A DNA stretch of 64,000 nt, from positions 3,534,001 to 3,598,000 of the forward strand of contig NZ_JACCBN010000001.1 of the NCBI RefSeq assembly GCF_013409505.1, read 5' to 3'. This DNA comes from Actinomycetospora corticicola. Its GTDB lineage: Bacteria; Actinomycetota; Actinomycetes; Mycobacteriales; Pseudonocardiaceae. Made by a program: the position numbers and the translations under genes. This document shows, piece by piece, positions 48,294 to 56,672 of this stretch (position 1 is the first letter of the stretch; each line of letters opens with the position of its first letter). The notes under the pieces are model-generated. The model saw only the letters and a program-made list of their open reading frames with translations, was not told the origin of the DNA and ran no database searches.

Positions 48294-49906
48294 CAGTAGG
48301 CCCCGTCACCGCGGAAGACGGCCGAGACCGTCTTCCACAGGATGACCAGGTCCATGGCGGGCGACCAGTTCTCCACGTAACGCAGGTCCAACCGGACCGA
48401 CTCCTCCCACGACAGATCGGAACGGCCGCTGACCTGCCACAGACCCGTCATGCCCGGCCGCACCAGGAACTTGCGCTTGGCGGCGTCGGAGTAGGCGTCG
48501 ACCTCTCCGGGCAGGGGCGGGCGGGGCCCGACCAGCGACATCGAGCCCCCGACGACGTTGAACAGCTGCGGGAGCTCGTCCAGAGAGTAGCGGCGCAGCA
48601 TCGAGCCGATCCGGGTCACCCGGGGGTCGCGGCGCAGCTTGAACAGCGGACCGGAGCCGTCGTTACCGCCTGCGACCACCTGGGCACGGAGCCGGTCCGC
48701 GTCCGGGACCATCGAGCGGAACTTGACCATGCGGAACGTACGGCCGCGCAGACCGACGCGGGTCTGTCGGTAGAACACCGGTCCGCCGTCGAGCTTCACG
48801 AACAGCGCGATGAGCAGGAACACCGGCGCGAGGGCCAGCACGAGGGCCATCGAGGCGGCCCGGTCGAAGAGCAGCTTGCCGATGCGCGGCACGCCGGACA
48901 GGCGCGGCTCGGTGAGGCGCAGCAGCGGCAGGCCGTCCACCGGCGCCACGTGCAGGCGCGGCCCCGCGACCTCCATCAGGCCGGGGTCGACGACGAGCTC
49001 GGACCCGGTGCCCTCGAGGTCCCAGGCGAGGCGGTGCAGGCGCTTCGGGCTCCAGCCGGGGGTCTGGGCCACCGCGACGACGCCGAAGCGACCGGACCGC
49101 ACGGACGCGGGCAGCGAGTCGAGGTCGCCGATGACCGGCACGCCCGCGACGTGTCCCTGCCCCTCCTCGCCGAGGCCGGTCGGGGTGCAGGCGCCGGTGA
49201 CGACCCAGCCGATGTGCGCCACGCGGCGGGTGCGCTCGATGAGGTCGCGCACCGACTCCTCGGTGCCGATCGCGAGCACGGGCAGCAGGCCGCGGCCGCG
49301 CTTGCGGGCCTGGTGCAGCCAGCGGCGCAGCGTGTAGCGGCCCGCCATGGAGAGGAGGCCGGCGATCGGGAGGATGCCGAACACCCACGGCCGGACGCCG
49401 GTGCGCTCGAGTACGAGGCCGGCCAGCGCGAGCAGGATCGCCGCGCTGACGTAGCCGCGCATCAGGCGGCTCCACTCCTCGGAGCCCTGACCGAGCACGC
49501 GCGGGTCCCAGGCCCGGGTCGCCCCGAGCGCCATCGGCACCAGCACCAGCGAGACGACGGCGAGGGCCCACGGGTTGGTCCCCGTGGTCCCGCTGCCCGC
49601 GCCGAAGCCGATCAGGGCGCCCAGCACCGCGCACACCGCGAGGACGAGCACGTCGCTCGCCGCCACGCCCAGCGCGAACTTGGTCTGCCAGCTGGTGGCG
49701 GTCGCCACGCTGCCCGGCTGCCCGGGGGCCTCGTCGTCCCAGATCCGGATGAAGCCCGGGGCGGTCGGATCCGGGTCGACGAAGGGCTCGGGAGCCGCCT
49801 GGGCTCCCGGGTCGCCGGGCCGTACCTCCCCGCGCCGCCGCGGGGTGGCCGGGATCCCGCCGGTGTCGGTCGGGTCGGTCCGACCGTCCAGCTCGGTGCC
49901 GCTCAC
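48293..49906 (-). CDS. Initiating phosphosugar transferase, WcaJ/WbaP type
   Basis: 537 residues. A Pro/Asp-rich leader of about 75 residues, four transmembrane helices, a cytoplasmic Rossmann-like region (PVLAIGTEESVRDLIERT), a fifth helix, then the C-terminal catalytic domain: PVFYRQTRVGLRGRTFRMVK, LRRYSLDELPQLFN and MSLVGPRPPLPGE. It transfers a sugar phosphate from UDP-sugar to polyprenyl phosphate, starting repeat-unit synthesis. GTG 49906 is preceded by CAGGGG. First gene of the minus-strand block running to 44493, so the promoter upstream controls initiation together with deoxysugar synthesis. Confidence 0.92.
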   Translation of the reverse strand: MSGTELDGRTDPTDTGGIPATPRRRGEVRPGDPGAQAAPEPFVDPDPTAPGFIRIWDDEAPGQPGSVATATSWQTKFALGVAASDVLVLAVCAVLGALIGFGAGSGTTGTNPWALAVVSLVLVPMALGATRAWDPRVLGQGSEEWSRLMRGYVSAAILLALAGLVLERTGVRPWVFGILPIAGLLSMAGRYTLRRWLHQARKRGRGLLPVLAIGTEESVRDLIERTRRVAHIGWVVTGACTPTGLGEEGQGHVAGVPVIGDLDSLPASVRSGRFGVVAVAQTPGWSPKRLHRLAWDLEGTGSELVVDPGLMEVAGPRLHVAPVDGLPLLRLTEPRLSGVPRIGKLLFDRAASMALVLALAPVFLLIALFVKLDGGPVFYRQTRVGLRGRTFRMVKFRSMVPDADRLRAQVVAGGNDGSGPLFKLRRDPRVTRIGSMLRRYSLDELPQLFNVVGGSMSLVGPRPPLPGEVDAYSDAAKRKFLVRPGMTGLWQVSGRSDLSWEESVRLDLRYVENWSPAMDLVILWKTVSAVFRGDGAY

Positions 49907-50398
49907 GCGTTCGCCCCTGTTCTGAGCGCCGGGGTCCGGCCCTGCGGCCGTCCCTCCGTCGCCCGACGTCGATCGTCGCCCGTGCGGTGGTGGGGGTGGG
50001 CGACCGGGGGCCGCACGCACACGTCCCGTGTCCGGGCCACCCGCTCACCTCCCTCGCACGGCGTCCGCCACCGGCCGGCGGATCGGGTTCTCCACCACGA
50101 AGGACGCACGTGCCCCGGACGGGTTGCGCGCGGATCCCGCGTGAGCCATGTCATGGCACCCGGCCGCAGCTCCTGGTGGGGATCAACGAGGCCACCGGGC
50201 CGGGGTCACGGTGGGGCGATTCGCCGACGGCGGGTGGTTCCACCCGCCGTCGGGAACGGTGGGTGACCGGTATTGGGCCGTCCGGTCCGGGGCCGGTCTC
50301 CGTCCGGGTGGCTCCCCCGCCGGGTCCGGCCCGCGGCGCGGCCGCGAGGGGGACCGACCGGTCGTGTCACCATGAGCAGCGCGGGCCGCGGCCCGCGG
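49907..50398. promoter_or_regulatory. 492-bp region between the polysaccharide block and tRNA-Gln
   Basis: No gene seen. It must contain the minus-strand promoter of the WcaJ block and the plus-strand promoter of the tRNA, but no classical -35/-10 pair stands out. A strong hairpin is at 50224-50253. Confidence 0.45.
50224..50253. terminator. Orphan hairpin upstream of tRNA-Gln
   Basis: Perfect 14-bp inverted repeat CCGACGGCGGGTGG / CCACCCGCCGTCGG with a two-base loop. The arms resemble the CCCGACGACGGG repeat with one or two changes. It is far from any gene end, so it may be a barrier for read-through or a relic of the dispersed repeat. Confidence 0.5.
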
Positions 50399-50470
50399 TC
50401 CGCCGTGGTGTAAGGGCAACACCTCGGATTTTGGTTCCGATGATCCTGGTTCGAATCCAGGCGGCGGAGC
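50399..50470 (+). tRNA. tRNA-Gln (anticodon UUG)
   Basis: Acceptor stem TCCGCCG / CGGCGGA; D arm with GTGTAAGGGCAACAC; anticodon arm TCGGA-TTTTGGT-TCCGA with anticodon TTG; T arm CCTGG-TTCGAAT-CCAGG. 72 bases. CCA is not fully encoded. It reads CAA codons (and probably CAG). Confidence 0.95.
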
Positions 50471-50493
50471 AGCACGTCCGGCCGGGAGGGTGC

Positions 50494-50901
50494 GTGGAGG
50501 GCAGGCGCGTCCCCGCCGCCGGTGCGGTGGTCCACGACGCGACCGGCCGGCTCCTGCTCGTGCAGCGCGGCCGGGAGCCGCAGGCCGGGCGCTGGACCCT
50601 CCCCGGCGGCCGGGTCGAGCCCGGGGAGTCGCCCGCCGAGGCGGCCGCCCGCGAGGTGGCCGAGGAGACCGGCATCGTCGTGACCGTCGGCCGGGAGTGG
50701 CTCGTCCTCGAGCGCCCGGGCCCCGGCGACGTGCTCTTCGAGATCCACGACTTCGTGGCCGAGGTCGTCGGCGGTGCCCTGCGCGCCGGCGACGACGCCG
50801 CCGACGTGGGCTGGTTCACGGTCGCGGAGATGGCGGACCTGCCCCTGACCACGGATCTGTTCGGAATCCTCGACCGGGCGGGGCTCCTGCCGGGGCGGTG
50901 A
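50494..50901 (+). CDS. NUDIX hydrolase
   Basis: 135 residues. The NUDIX box GGRVEPGESPAEAAAREVAE followed by ETGI matches G-x5-E-x7-REUxEExGU in full, in a typical core (AAGAVVHDATGRLLLVQRG, then GRWTLPGG). Hydrolyses a nucleoside diphosphate linked to another group; substrate unknown, with MutT-like or ADP-ribose-type both possible. GTG 50494 follows GGGAGGG closely. The gene begins 24 bases after tRNA-Gln and may be read from the tRNA promoter. Confidence 0.87.
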   Translation: MEGRRVPAAGAVVHDATGRLLLVQRGREPQAGRWTLPGGRVEPGESPAEAAAREVAEETGIVVTVGREWLVLERPGPGDVLFEIHDFVAEVVGGALRAGDDAADVGWFTVAEMADLPLTTDLFGILDRAGLLPGR

Positions 50902-50972
50902 CCGTACGGGTCGCCCCGTGGTCACGACGTGAGAATCCGACAAGGGATGCAACATGCGTTTACCCTGGAGGG
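50902..50972 (+). promoter_or_regulatory. Likely autoregulated promoter of the OhrR-type gene
   Basis: GATGCAACATGCGTTTACC at 50946-50964 contains AAC-ATGC-GTT and is AT-richer than its surroundings, suiting an operator. A nine-codon frame MQHAFTLEG (50947-50976) ends in TGA overlapping the ATG of the regulator, which might couple translation. Both are suggestions. Confidence 0.35.
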
Positions 50973-51464
50973 ATGACCACGGCCGAGGCAGGAACGGGCA
51001 CGCAGCCCTTCACGATCGACGGGCAGCTGTGTTTCGCACTGCACTCCGCATCGCGGGCGATGACCGCCTGCTACCGCCAGGGCCTCGACGCCCTGGGCCT
51101 GACGTACAGCCAGTACGCCGTCATGCTCGTGCTCTGGCAGCACGAGGCCGTCTCCATGGGCTTCCTGTGCGAGCAGCTGCACCTCGACTCGGGCACGCTC
51201 TCCCCCCTGCTCAAGCGCCTGGAGAAGCAGGGGCGGGTCACCCGCCGTCGTCGTCCGGAGGACGAGCGCACCCTGGAGATCGCGTGCACCGAGGAGGGAC
51301 GCGCGCTGTTCGACCAGGCCCGTCTCGTGCAGCGTGACGTCGAGCGCGCCACCGGCCTGGACGGGTCCGACCTGGCCTCGCTGCGCGGGCAGCTCGACGA
51401 GCTCGCCGGCCGTCTGCGCACCGCCACCACGGTGCAGGAGCAGCAGCCGGTCGCCCAGGCCTGA
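50973..51464 (+). CDS. ohrR: OhrR-type MarR-family peroxide sensor
   Basis: 163 residues. The redox cysteine is in LCFALHSASRAM near residue 20, and LTYSQYAVMLVLW, LDSGTLSPLLKRLEKQGRV and the wing RRRRPEDERTL are diagnostic of OhrR. It represses genes for organic hydroperoxide resistance until its cysteine is oxidised. The usual target ohr is not next to it, so it either regulates itself or a distant gene. ATG 50973 has GGAGGG only a base or two upstream. Confidence 0.9.
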   Translation: MTTAEAGTGTQPFTIDGQLCFALHSASRAMTACYRQGLDALGLTYSQYAVMLVLWQHEAVSMGFLCEQLHLDSGTLSPLLKRLEKQGRVTRRRRPEDERTLEIACTEEGRALFDQARLVQRDVERATGLDGSDLASLRGQLDELAGRLRTATTVQEQQPVAQA

Positions 51465-51496
51465 TCCCGGCGTGACCCGTCCGGCCGGACGGGCCC

Positions 51497-51553
51497 TTGC
51501 TCCTCAGTTCGGTTGCGGGCAATCTACTCGGGTCCACCTGTCCGATCGGACAG
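51497..51553 (+). promoter_or_regulatory. Promoter with 16-bp palindromic operator
   Basis: TTGCTC (51497-51502) and CAATCT (51520-51525) are 17 bases apart. CTGTCCGATCGGACAG at 51538-51553 is a perfect 16-bp palindrome just downstream of the -10, where a repressor would block initiation. TetR-family operators often look like this. The regulator is not identified. Confidence 0.6.
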
Positions 51554-51578
51554 TCCTCCTCCCCCGGGAGCGCCCCCG

Positions 51579-51830
51579 ATGAGCACACCGGCCCGAGTCC
51601 GTCCCGTCGCGGCTCCCGCTTCCCGCTGCCCGGTGTGCCTGCGGACGGTCGCGCCGGACGCCGACGGGACGGTGCGTGTGGTCGGCCTCGCGCCGCGGGA
51701 GGCCCCGCGGCTGTGGGTGTGGGGCCCCGCCGTCGTGCACGACGAGTGTCGCTACGACGTCCGCACGCCCCTCGACGACCGCACGGGCTACCTGCCCGTG
51801 GAGCAGCGGGTGCGCACCGCGGCGCGGTGA
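51579..51830 (+). CDS. Small cysteine-containing protein
   Basis: 83 residues, no family recognised. A CPVC pair near residue 17 and a third Cys near residue 56 (HDECRYD) with nearby His could bind zinc. No membrane segment. ATG 51579 is eight bases from GGGAG. It has its own promoter with a palindromic operator and is followed by the anti-sigma-like gene, from which it is separated by a distinct promoter. Confidence 0.65.
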   Translation: MSTPARVRPVAAPASRCPVCLRTVAPDADGTVRVVGLAPREAPRLWVWGPAVVHDECRYDVRTPLDDRTGYLPVEQRVRTAAR

Positions 51831-51833
51831 CCG

Positions 51834-51859
51834 TTTCCCCGGTCACACACGGGGGTAGA
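51834..51859 (+). promoter_or_regulatory. σB/σF-type promoter of the anti-sigma-like gene
   Basis: GTTTCC (51834-51839) and GGGTAG (51854-51859) are separated by 14 bases, close to the GTTT-N14-17-GGGTA consensus of general-stress sigma factors in actinobacteria. It stands 44 bases before the RsbW-like start, suggesting feedback from the sigma factor it may control. Confidence 0.55.
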
Positions 51860-51902
51860 AGGTGGGGTCAGCACGCCCTCGCACCCGGGAGCCGACCCTT
51901 CC

Positions 51903-52364
51903 GTGACTCCGCAGGCCCCGCCCGACCTCGACCTGACCGCGCAGGCCGCGCCCCCGCAGGTCGGCTCCTTCCGGCGCGCCCTCCGACGCTGGCTCGGTGA
52001 GGTCCTCGACGCCGTCGGCGGCTCCCCCGTCGGCGACGACCTGGAGGACCTCGCCGACGACCTGGTGCTCGCCACGAGCGAGGCCCTCGAGAACGTGGTG
52101 GACCACGCCTACGCCGGCGCCGGCGAGCCCGGCGCCATGTCGTTGCGCGCCCGCCTGCAGGAGGACACCGTCGCGGTGGTCGTCACCGACCACGGCCACT
52201 GGCGCGACCCGCCGACGGGACCCTCGTCGCGGGGTCGTGGCCTGGAGATGATGGAGCGGCTGGCCGAGACGCGGGTCGACCGCGGCGAGCCCGGCACGGT
52301 GGTCACGCTGTCCCGGCGCCTGCCGCAGGACGCGCCCCACGACCGGTCGGCCGCGCAGGCCTGA
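51903..52364 (+). CDS. RsbW/SpoIIAB-like ATP-binding protein (anti-sigma factor or serine kinase)
   Basis: 153 residues, GHKL ATPase fold. N box SEALENVVDHAY, G1 region VTDHGHWRDPP, and G2 GRGLEMME. These proteins bind a stress sigma factor or phosphorylate an antagonist. No sigma factor or antagonist is adjacent, so the partner is elsewhere. GTG 51903 is 11 bases from GGGAG. The upstream promoter looks σB/σF-dependent. Confidence 0.85.
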   Translation: MTPQAPPDLDLTAQAAPPQVGSFRRALRRWLGEVLDAVGGSPVGDDLEDLADDLVLATSEALENVVDHAYAGAGEPGAMSLRARLQEDTVAVVVTDHGHWRDPPTGPSSRGRGLEMMERLAETRVDRGEPGTVVTLSRRLPQDAPHDRSAAQA

Positions 52365-52388
52365 GCCCGCCCGGCGGACCGCCGCCGG

Positions 52389-53105
52389 TCAGCGCAGCGC
52401 CGGCAGGCGGCGCGTCGCCACCTCGTGGTTCGGCGACTCCGTCGCGGCGAGGTCCGCGAACGCGTCGACGACGAGGGCGGCCGGGCCCACCACCGCGACC
52501 ACCACCCCCAGCGCGGCGACCACGTCGCTCGGGTCGTGCACGTCGCGGCCCACGAGGCTGACCCCGACGGCGAGGACGCCGAGACCGAGGGCGACCGCGA
52601 TGCCGTGGCGCTGCGCCCGGGACAGCACCGGGGCCGAGAGGACCAGCACCGCGGCGACCGCGGCGAGCGACGCCACCGCCGTCGTGTGGCCGCTGGGGAA
52701 GGCCAGCTCGCCGCCCCGGGTCCGTCCGACGATCGGCTTGAGCACCAACGACGTCAGCACCATCGCGGCGGGCGGCGCCACGAGCACCAGGGCGAGACCA
52801 CGACCACCGCGTCCCCACCACGCCGCCACCGCGCCGAGGAGCAGCAGGGCCGCCACGGGGAGCGGGTCGCCGAGGGCGGCGAGCACGTCCCCCACCGCGG
52901 CCGGCAGGCCGTGGTGCATCGGGACCAGCGCGGCGAGAGCGCGATCGAACGGCCCGGCGGAGGAGGTCCCGGCGACGCGCACGGCGAGCACCCCGACCAC
53001 GAGCACCCCGAGGACCACGAGGAGGGCGACCGCGCGCCGTCCCGTGGCGGGCACGAGTCGTGGGGTGCCCGCGCGGCCGTCCGTCGTCGCTCCGCTGTGC
53101 GCCAT
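52389..53105 (-). CDS. PAP2-family phosphatase
   Basis: 238 residues with about six transmembrane helices. The three phosphatase motifs are present: KPIVGRTRGG (a variant of KxxxxxxRP, with Thr-Arg in place of RP), PSGHTT, and GRDVHDPSDV. It would dephosphorylate a lipid phosphate, possibly undecaprenyl diphosphate, recycling the carrier that the polysaccharide pathway uses. ATG 53105 has no clear ribosome site. Convergent with the RsbW-like gene, 24 bases apart. Confidence 0.83.
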   Translation of the reverse strand: MAHSGATTDGRAGTPRLVPATGRRAVALLVVLGVLVVGVLAVRVAGTSSAGPFDRALAALVPMHHGLPAAVGDVLAALGDPLPVAALLLLGAVAAWWGRGGRGLALVLVAPPAAMVLTSLVLKPIVGRTRGGELAFPSGHTTAVASLAAVAAVLVLSAPVLSRAQRHGIAVALGLGVLAVGVSLVGRDVHDPSDVVAALGVVVAVVGPAALVVDAFADLAATESPNHEVATRRLPALR

Positions 53106-53258
53106 GCGGGGTACAACGACGCGGAGCGACCCGGGCTGCGCCCCCGGCGTCCGCATGTGCAGAATCCCGGGTGACACGGAGCGACGACACTTCTGCGCTG
53201 CGTGATCGACGGAGGGGAAGCGCCCTCGTCCGTCGCACGGGTGGTGAGGAGGTGGCGC

Positions 53259-55034
53259 ATGGGACGTCCGGGTGAGGGACGCCCCCGGCCCGACGACCGG
53301 ACGCCGCCGCGGGACGCGTGGCACGGCCGGCCCGCCGACGCCCCGCGCGACAGCCTGCTGGCGCACGTCCGCGCGGCGAGCGCCCGGGCGGCCCGCGCAC
53401 CGCACCCCGCCCCCGGCGCCGACCTCGCGACCCTCCTCGAGCTCGTCCGGCACGCCGGGGACCGGGAGCCCGCCACCCGCGCGGTGCTGCTGCGCGAGGC
53501 CGCCGCCGGGCTCCTCGCCGTCCGGGGGGCCGGGACCTGCCCCCGGACCGGGCGGCCAGCGGCCGACACCGACGCGGCGGAACGGATGCTCGACGACCTC
53601 GTGTCCGTCGTGTCCGAGCACGGCCTGACCCTCTTCGCGGTCGACGCCGAGGCGCTGCTGGCCCGCCGGGCCCTCCTCGCCGACGACGAGGAGTCCGCCC
53701 TGGCTGCGGCGACCCGGGCGCTGACCACCCTCGACGAGCAGGCCGCCGTGGACCGGGCGCCGACCGAGCGGGAGCACCGCGGGAACCTCCAGGACACCTA
53801 CCGCCTGGTCGCCTCGACCCTCGCGGCCCTCGGGCTCCACGAGAACGCCCAGCCCCTGCTCACGCGGGCCCAGGTGATCGCGGAGGACGACGGGGACCTG
53901 CTGGCCACGGCGCGGTGCGAGCACGAGCACGTCCGGGTCCTCGCCGGCTGGGGCCTCCGCCTCCTGCGCGCGGGCCGGGACGGTCTCCCGCACCTGGAGG
54001 AGGCCGCCCGGCGGGCCGGGGCGCTGCACGCCGAGCCGGCCCTGCTGGGCGCCGACCACCGCCGGGCCCAGCGTGCCCTGGTCACCCTCGCCCGCCAGCC
54101 GGCCGGCCCCGACCGTCCCGACGCCGGGATCGGGACCGCCCGGGCCGACCTGGAGGCCCTCGGCCCCGGGCAGCCGCCGTCGGCCTGCCTCGCCGACCAC
54201 CTGCTCGTCGTCCTCGCCCGGGCCCGCGCGCTCGTGGCCCTCGGCCGTCCCGACGAGGCCGCCGCCGGACTCGACGAGGTCCGGGCCCGGCGACCCCGGG
54301 GCGAACCCGGACTCGCCCTCGCCGTCAGCCGCGAGCTGGTCGCGGTCACCGCGGACCACCTCGGCGGGGTCCCGGGCCGCCGGGCGCTGCGCGACTACAC
54401 CGCCGATCTCGAGCACGAGCTGTTCACGCTGCAGCAGGCGCGGGTGCTCTCGCTGCGCACCCGCATCGCCCACGAGCAGCTGCGACGGGAGCACGGCGAG
54501 ATCTCGGTCCAGGCACGGACGGACCCGCTGACCGGCCTGCCGAACCGCCGGGCCCTCGACGACGCCCTGGCCGACCACCTCACCACCGTGGCCGGCCGCG
54601 GGTCCGTCCTCGCGATCGCGATGGTCGACGTCGACCGGTTCAAGACCATCAACGACCGGGTGTCCCACGCCCGCGGGGACGAGGTGCTGCGCCTGGTCGC
54701 CGAGACCCTGCGCCGCTGCCTGCGGGCGGACGACCTCGTCGCCCGGTACGGCGGGGACGAGTTCGTCGCGGTGCTGCCCGGCAGCTCGCCGACCGACGCG
54801 CGGGCGGCGTTGGAGCGGGCCGCGGCGGCGGTGGCCGGGGTGCCGGTGGGCGACGGCTCCCGGGTGTCCCTGTCGGTCGGCGTGGCGGGCACCGAGCACT
54901 CGGGACTCACCCCCGGCACCCTCCTCGCGCGCGCCGACCGCGCGATGTACGAGGCCAAGCGCGCGGGCGGCGGCGCCGTGGTCCTCGACGCGAGCACGGA
55001 CACCCCGGCGGACGGGCTGCTCGTCGGCGGCTGA
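53259..55034 (+). CDS. Diguanylate cyclase with helical (TPR-like) sensor region
   Basis: 591 residues. The C-terminal GGDEF domain (about 420-585) has ARTDPLTGLPNRRALDD, the active-site RYGGDEFVAVL and, five residues before it, the RADD I-site used for product inhibition, so it should be an active c-di-GMP synthase. The N-terminal 400 residues are Ala/Leu/Arg-rich helices resembling TPR repeats (LVASTLAALGLHENAQPLL), with no membrane segment. ATG 53259 follows GAGGAGG by six bases; a GTG at 53202 is less likely. c-di-GMP often controls exopolysaccharide production, so a link to the adjacent locus is plausible. Confidence 0.88.
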   Translation: MGRPGEGRPRPDDRTPPRDAWHGRPADAPRDSLLAHVRAASARAARAPHPAPGADLATLLELVRHAGDREPATRAVLLREAAAGLLAVRGAGTCPRTGRPAADTDAAERMLDDLVSVVSEHGLTLFAVDAEALLARRALLADDEESALAAATRALTTLDEQAAVDRAPTEREHRGNLQDTYRLVASTLAALGLHENAQPLLTRAQVIAEDDGDLLATARCEHEHVRVLAGWGLRLLRAGRDGLPHLEEAARRAGALHAEPALLGADHRRAQRALVTLARQPAGPDRPDAGIGTARADLEALGPGQPPSACLADHLLVVLARARALVALGRPDEAAAGLDEVRARRPRGEPGLALAVSRELVAVTADHLGGVPGRRALRDYTADLEHELFTLQQARVLSLRTRIAHEQLRREHGEISVQARTDPLTGLPNRRALDDALADHLTTVAGRGSVLAIAMVDVDRFKTINDRVSHARGDEVLRLVAETLRRCLRADDLVARYGGDEFVAVLPGSSPTDARAALERAAAAVAGVPVGDGSRVSLSVGVAGTEHSGLTPGTLLARADRAMYEAKRAGGGAVVLDASTDTPADGLLVGG

Positions 55035-55172
55035 GCCGCCGCCCCCGTCGCCGCCCGGGTCCGGGCAGGTGGGAGGATCGGAGGTGACCGGGGCACCGGT
55101 GCGTGTGCTCCGCGGCGTCGCCGGTGACGTCCCCAGTCGACCACACCCACCCGACCAGGAGCAGCAGAGCCG

Positions 55173-56672
55173 ATGCCGCCGACCCCCACCGCGGTCGTCG
55201 TCCTCGCCGCGGGTGAGGGCACCCGCATGCGATCGGCCACGCCCAAGGTCCTGCACCCGGTCGGCGGCCGCAGCCTGCTCGGCCACGCGTTGCACGCGGC
55301 CGCGGGCACCACGCCCGAGCACCTCGTCGTCGTCGTGGGGCACGGCCGCGAGGAGGTCGGCACGCACTGCGCCCAGGTCGGCGCCGAGCTCGGCCGCCCC
55401 ATCCGCACGGCGGTGCAGGACCGACGCCGCGGCACCGGGCACGCCGTCGCCTGCGGGGTGGACGCGCTGCCCGCCGACGCCGCCGGGACCGTGCTGGTCT
55501 CCTACGGCGACGTCCCGCTGCTCGACACCGCGACGCTGCGCGCGCTGGTCGCCGAGCACGACGACGCCGGGAACGCCGTCACCCTGCTCACCGCCGAGAT
55601 GGACGACCCGACCGGGTACGGCCGCGTGGTGCGCGACGAGAAGGGCGGGGTGACCGCCATCGTCGAGCAGTCCGACGCCTCCCTCGACCAGCTCGCGATC
55701 ACCGAGGTCAACTCCGGGGTCTACGCCTTCGACCTCGCCCTGCTGCGCACCGCGCTCGCCCGCCTGGGCACCGACAACGCCCAGGGCGAGCTCTACCTCA
55801 CCGACGTCGTGGGGGTCGCGCACCGCGAGGGTCTCGACGTCGGTGCCGTCGAGCTGTCCGACCCCTGGCTGGTGACCGGCGTCAACGACCGCGTGCAGCT
55901 CGCCGCGCTCGGCGCGGAGCTCAACCGCCGGATGGTGGAGCGCGCGATGCGGGCGGGCGTCACCGTGGTCGACCCCCGGACCACCTGGATCGACGTCGGG
56001 GTCCGCCTCGAACGCGACGTGACCCTGCTGCCCGGCACCCAGCTGCACGGCACGACCTCCGTCGCCGAGGCGGCCACGGTCGGACCGGACACCACGTTGA
56101 TCGACGTCGCCGTCGGCGCGCGGGCGACCGTCGTGCGGACCCACGGCAGCAACTCCGTCGTCGGGCCGGAGACCTCCGTCGGACCGTTCGCCTACCTGCG
56201 CCCCGGCGTCGAGCTGGCCGAGCGCGGCAAGATCGGCACCTTCGTCGAGGTCAAGAACTCGACCATCGGGCCCGGTTCGAAGGTGCCGCACCTGACCTAC
56301 GTCGGCGACGCGACCATCGGCGAGGGCAGCAACATCGGTGCCTCGAGCGTGTTCGTGAACTACGACGGGGTGACCAAGCGCCGGAGCGTCGTGGGCGACC
56401 ACGTCCGCACCGGCAGCGACAACACCTTCGTGGCGCCGGTCACCATCGGAGACGGCGCCTACACCGGAGCGGGCACGGTGGTGCGCGAGGACGTCCCCCC
56501 GGGCGCCCTCGCCGTCTCCTCGGGCCCGCAGCGGACCATCGAGGGTTGGGTGGAGCGCAAGCGACCCGGGACGGCGGCCGCCGAGGCCGCGGCCCGGGCG
56601 TCGACCTCGCCCGAGGGCGGACCGGACGACACCGTCCGGCCGCCCGAGCGGCGCGACCAGGAGGAGCAGTGA
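55173..56672 (+). CDS. glmU: Bifunctional N-acetylglucosamine-1-phosphate uridylyltransferase / glucosamine-1-phosphate acetyltransferase
   Basis: 499 residues. The N-terminal pyrophosphorylase has [12 protein letters not shown] and the C-terminal left-handed beta-helix acetyltransferase has repeated hexapeptides ending with [18 protein letters not shown] and [22 protein letters not shown]. It makes UDP-GlcNAc for peptidoglycan and for polysaccharides. ATG 55173. A basic/acidic tail of about 40 residues follows the helix. Heads the conserved glmU-prs-rplY-pth group, with GTGA overlap into prs. Confidence 0.96.
   Translation: MPPTPTAVVVLAAGEGTRMRSATPKVLHPVGGRSLLGHALHAAAGTTPEHLVVVVGHGREEVGTHCAQVGAELGRPIRTAVQDRRRGTGHAVACGVDALPADAAGTVLVSYGDVPLLDTATLRALVAEHDDAGNAVTLLTAEMDDPTGYGRVVRDEKGGVTAIVEQSDASLDQLAITEVNSGVYAFDLALLRTALARLGTDNAQGELYLTDVVGVAHREGLDVGAVELSDPWLVTGVNDRVQLAALGAELNRRMVERAMRAGVTVVDPRTTWIDVGVRLERDVTLLPGTQLHGTTSVAEAATVGPDTTLIDVAVGARATVVRTHGSNSVVGPETSVGPFAYLRPGVELAERGKIGTFVEVKNSTIGPGSKVPHLTYVGDATIGEGSNIGASSVFVNYDGVTKRRSVVGDHVRTGSDNTFVAPVTIGDGAYTGAGTVVREDVPPGALAVSSGPQRTIEGWVERKRPGTAAAEAAARASTSPEGGPDDTVRPPERRDQEEQ

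Noticed and set aside
50224-50253. Attachment site of an integrated element at tRNA-Gln
   Set aside because: The hairpin is not a copy of the tRNA 3' end, no integrase is present and no tRNA fragment is repeated in the window.
51071-51846. Minus-strand open frames opposite ohrR and the small Cys protein
   Set aside because: Arg/Ser/Pro-rich shadow frames without ribosome sites.
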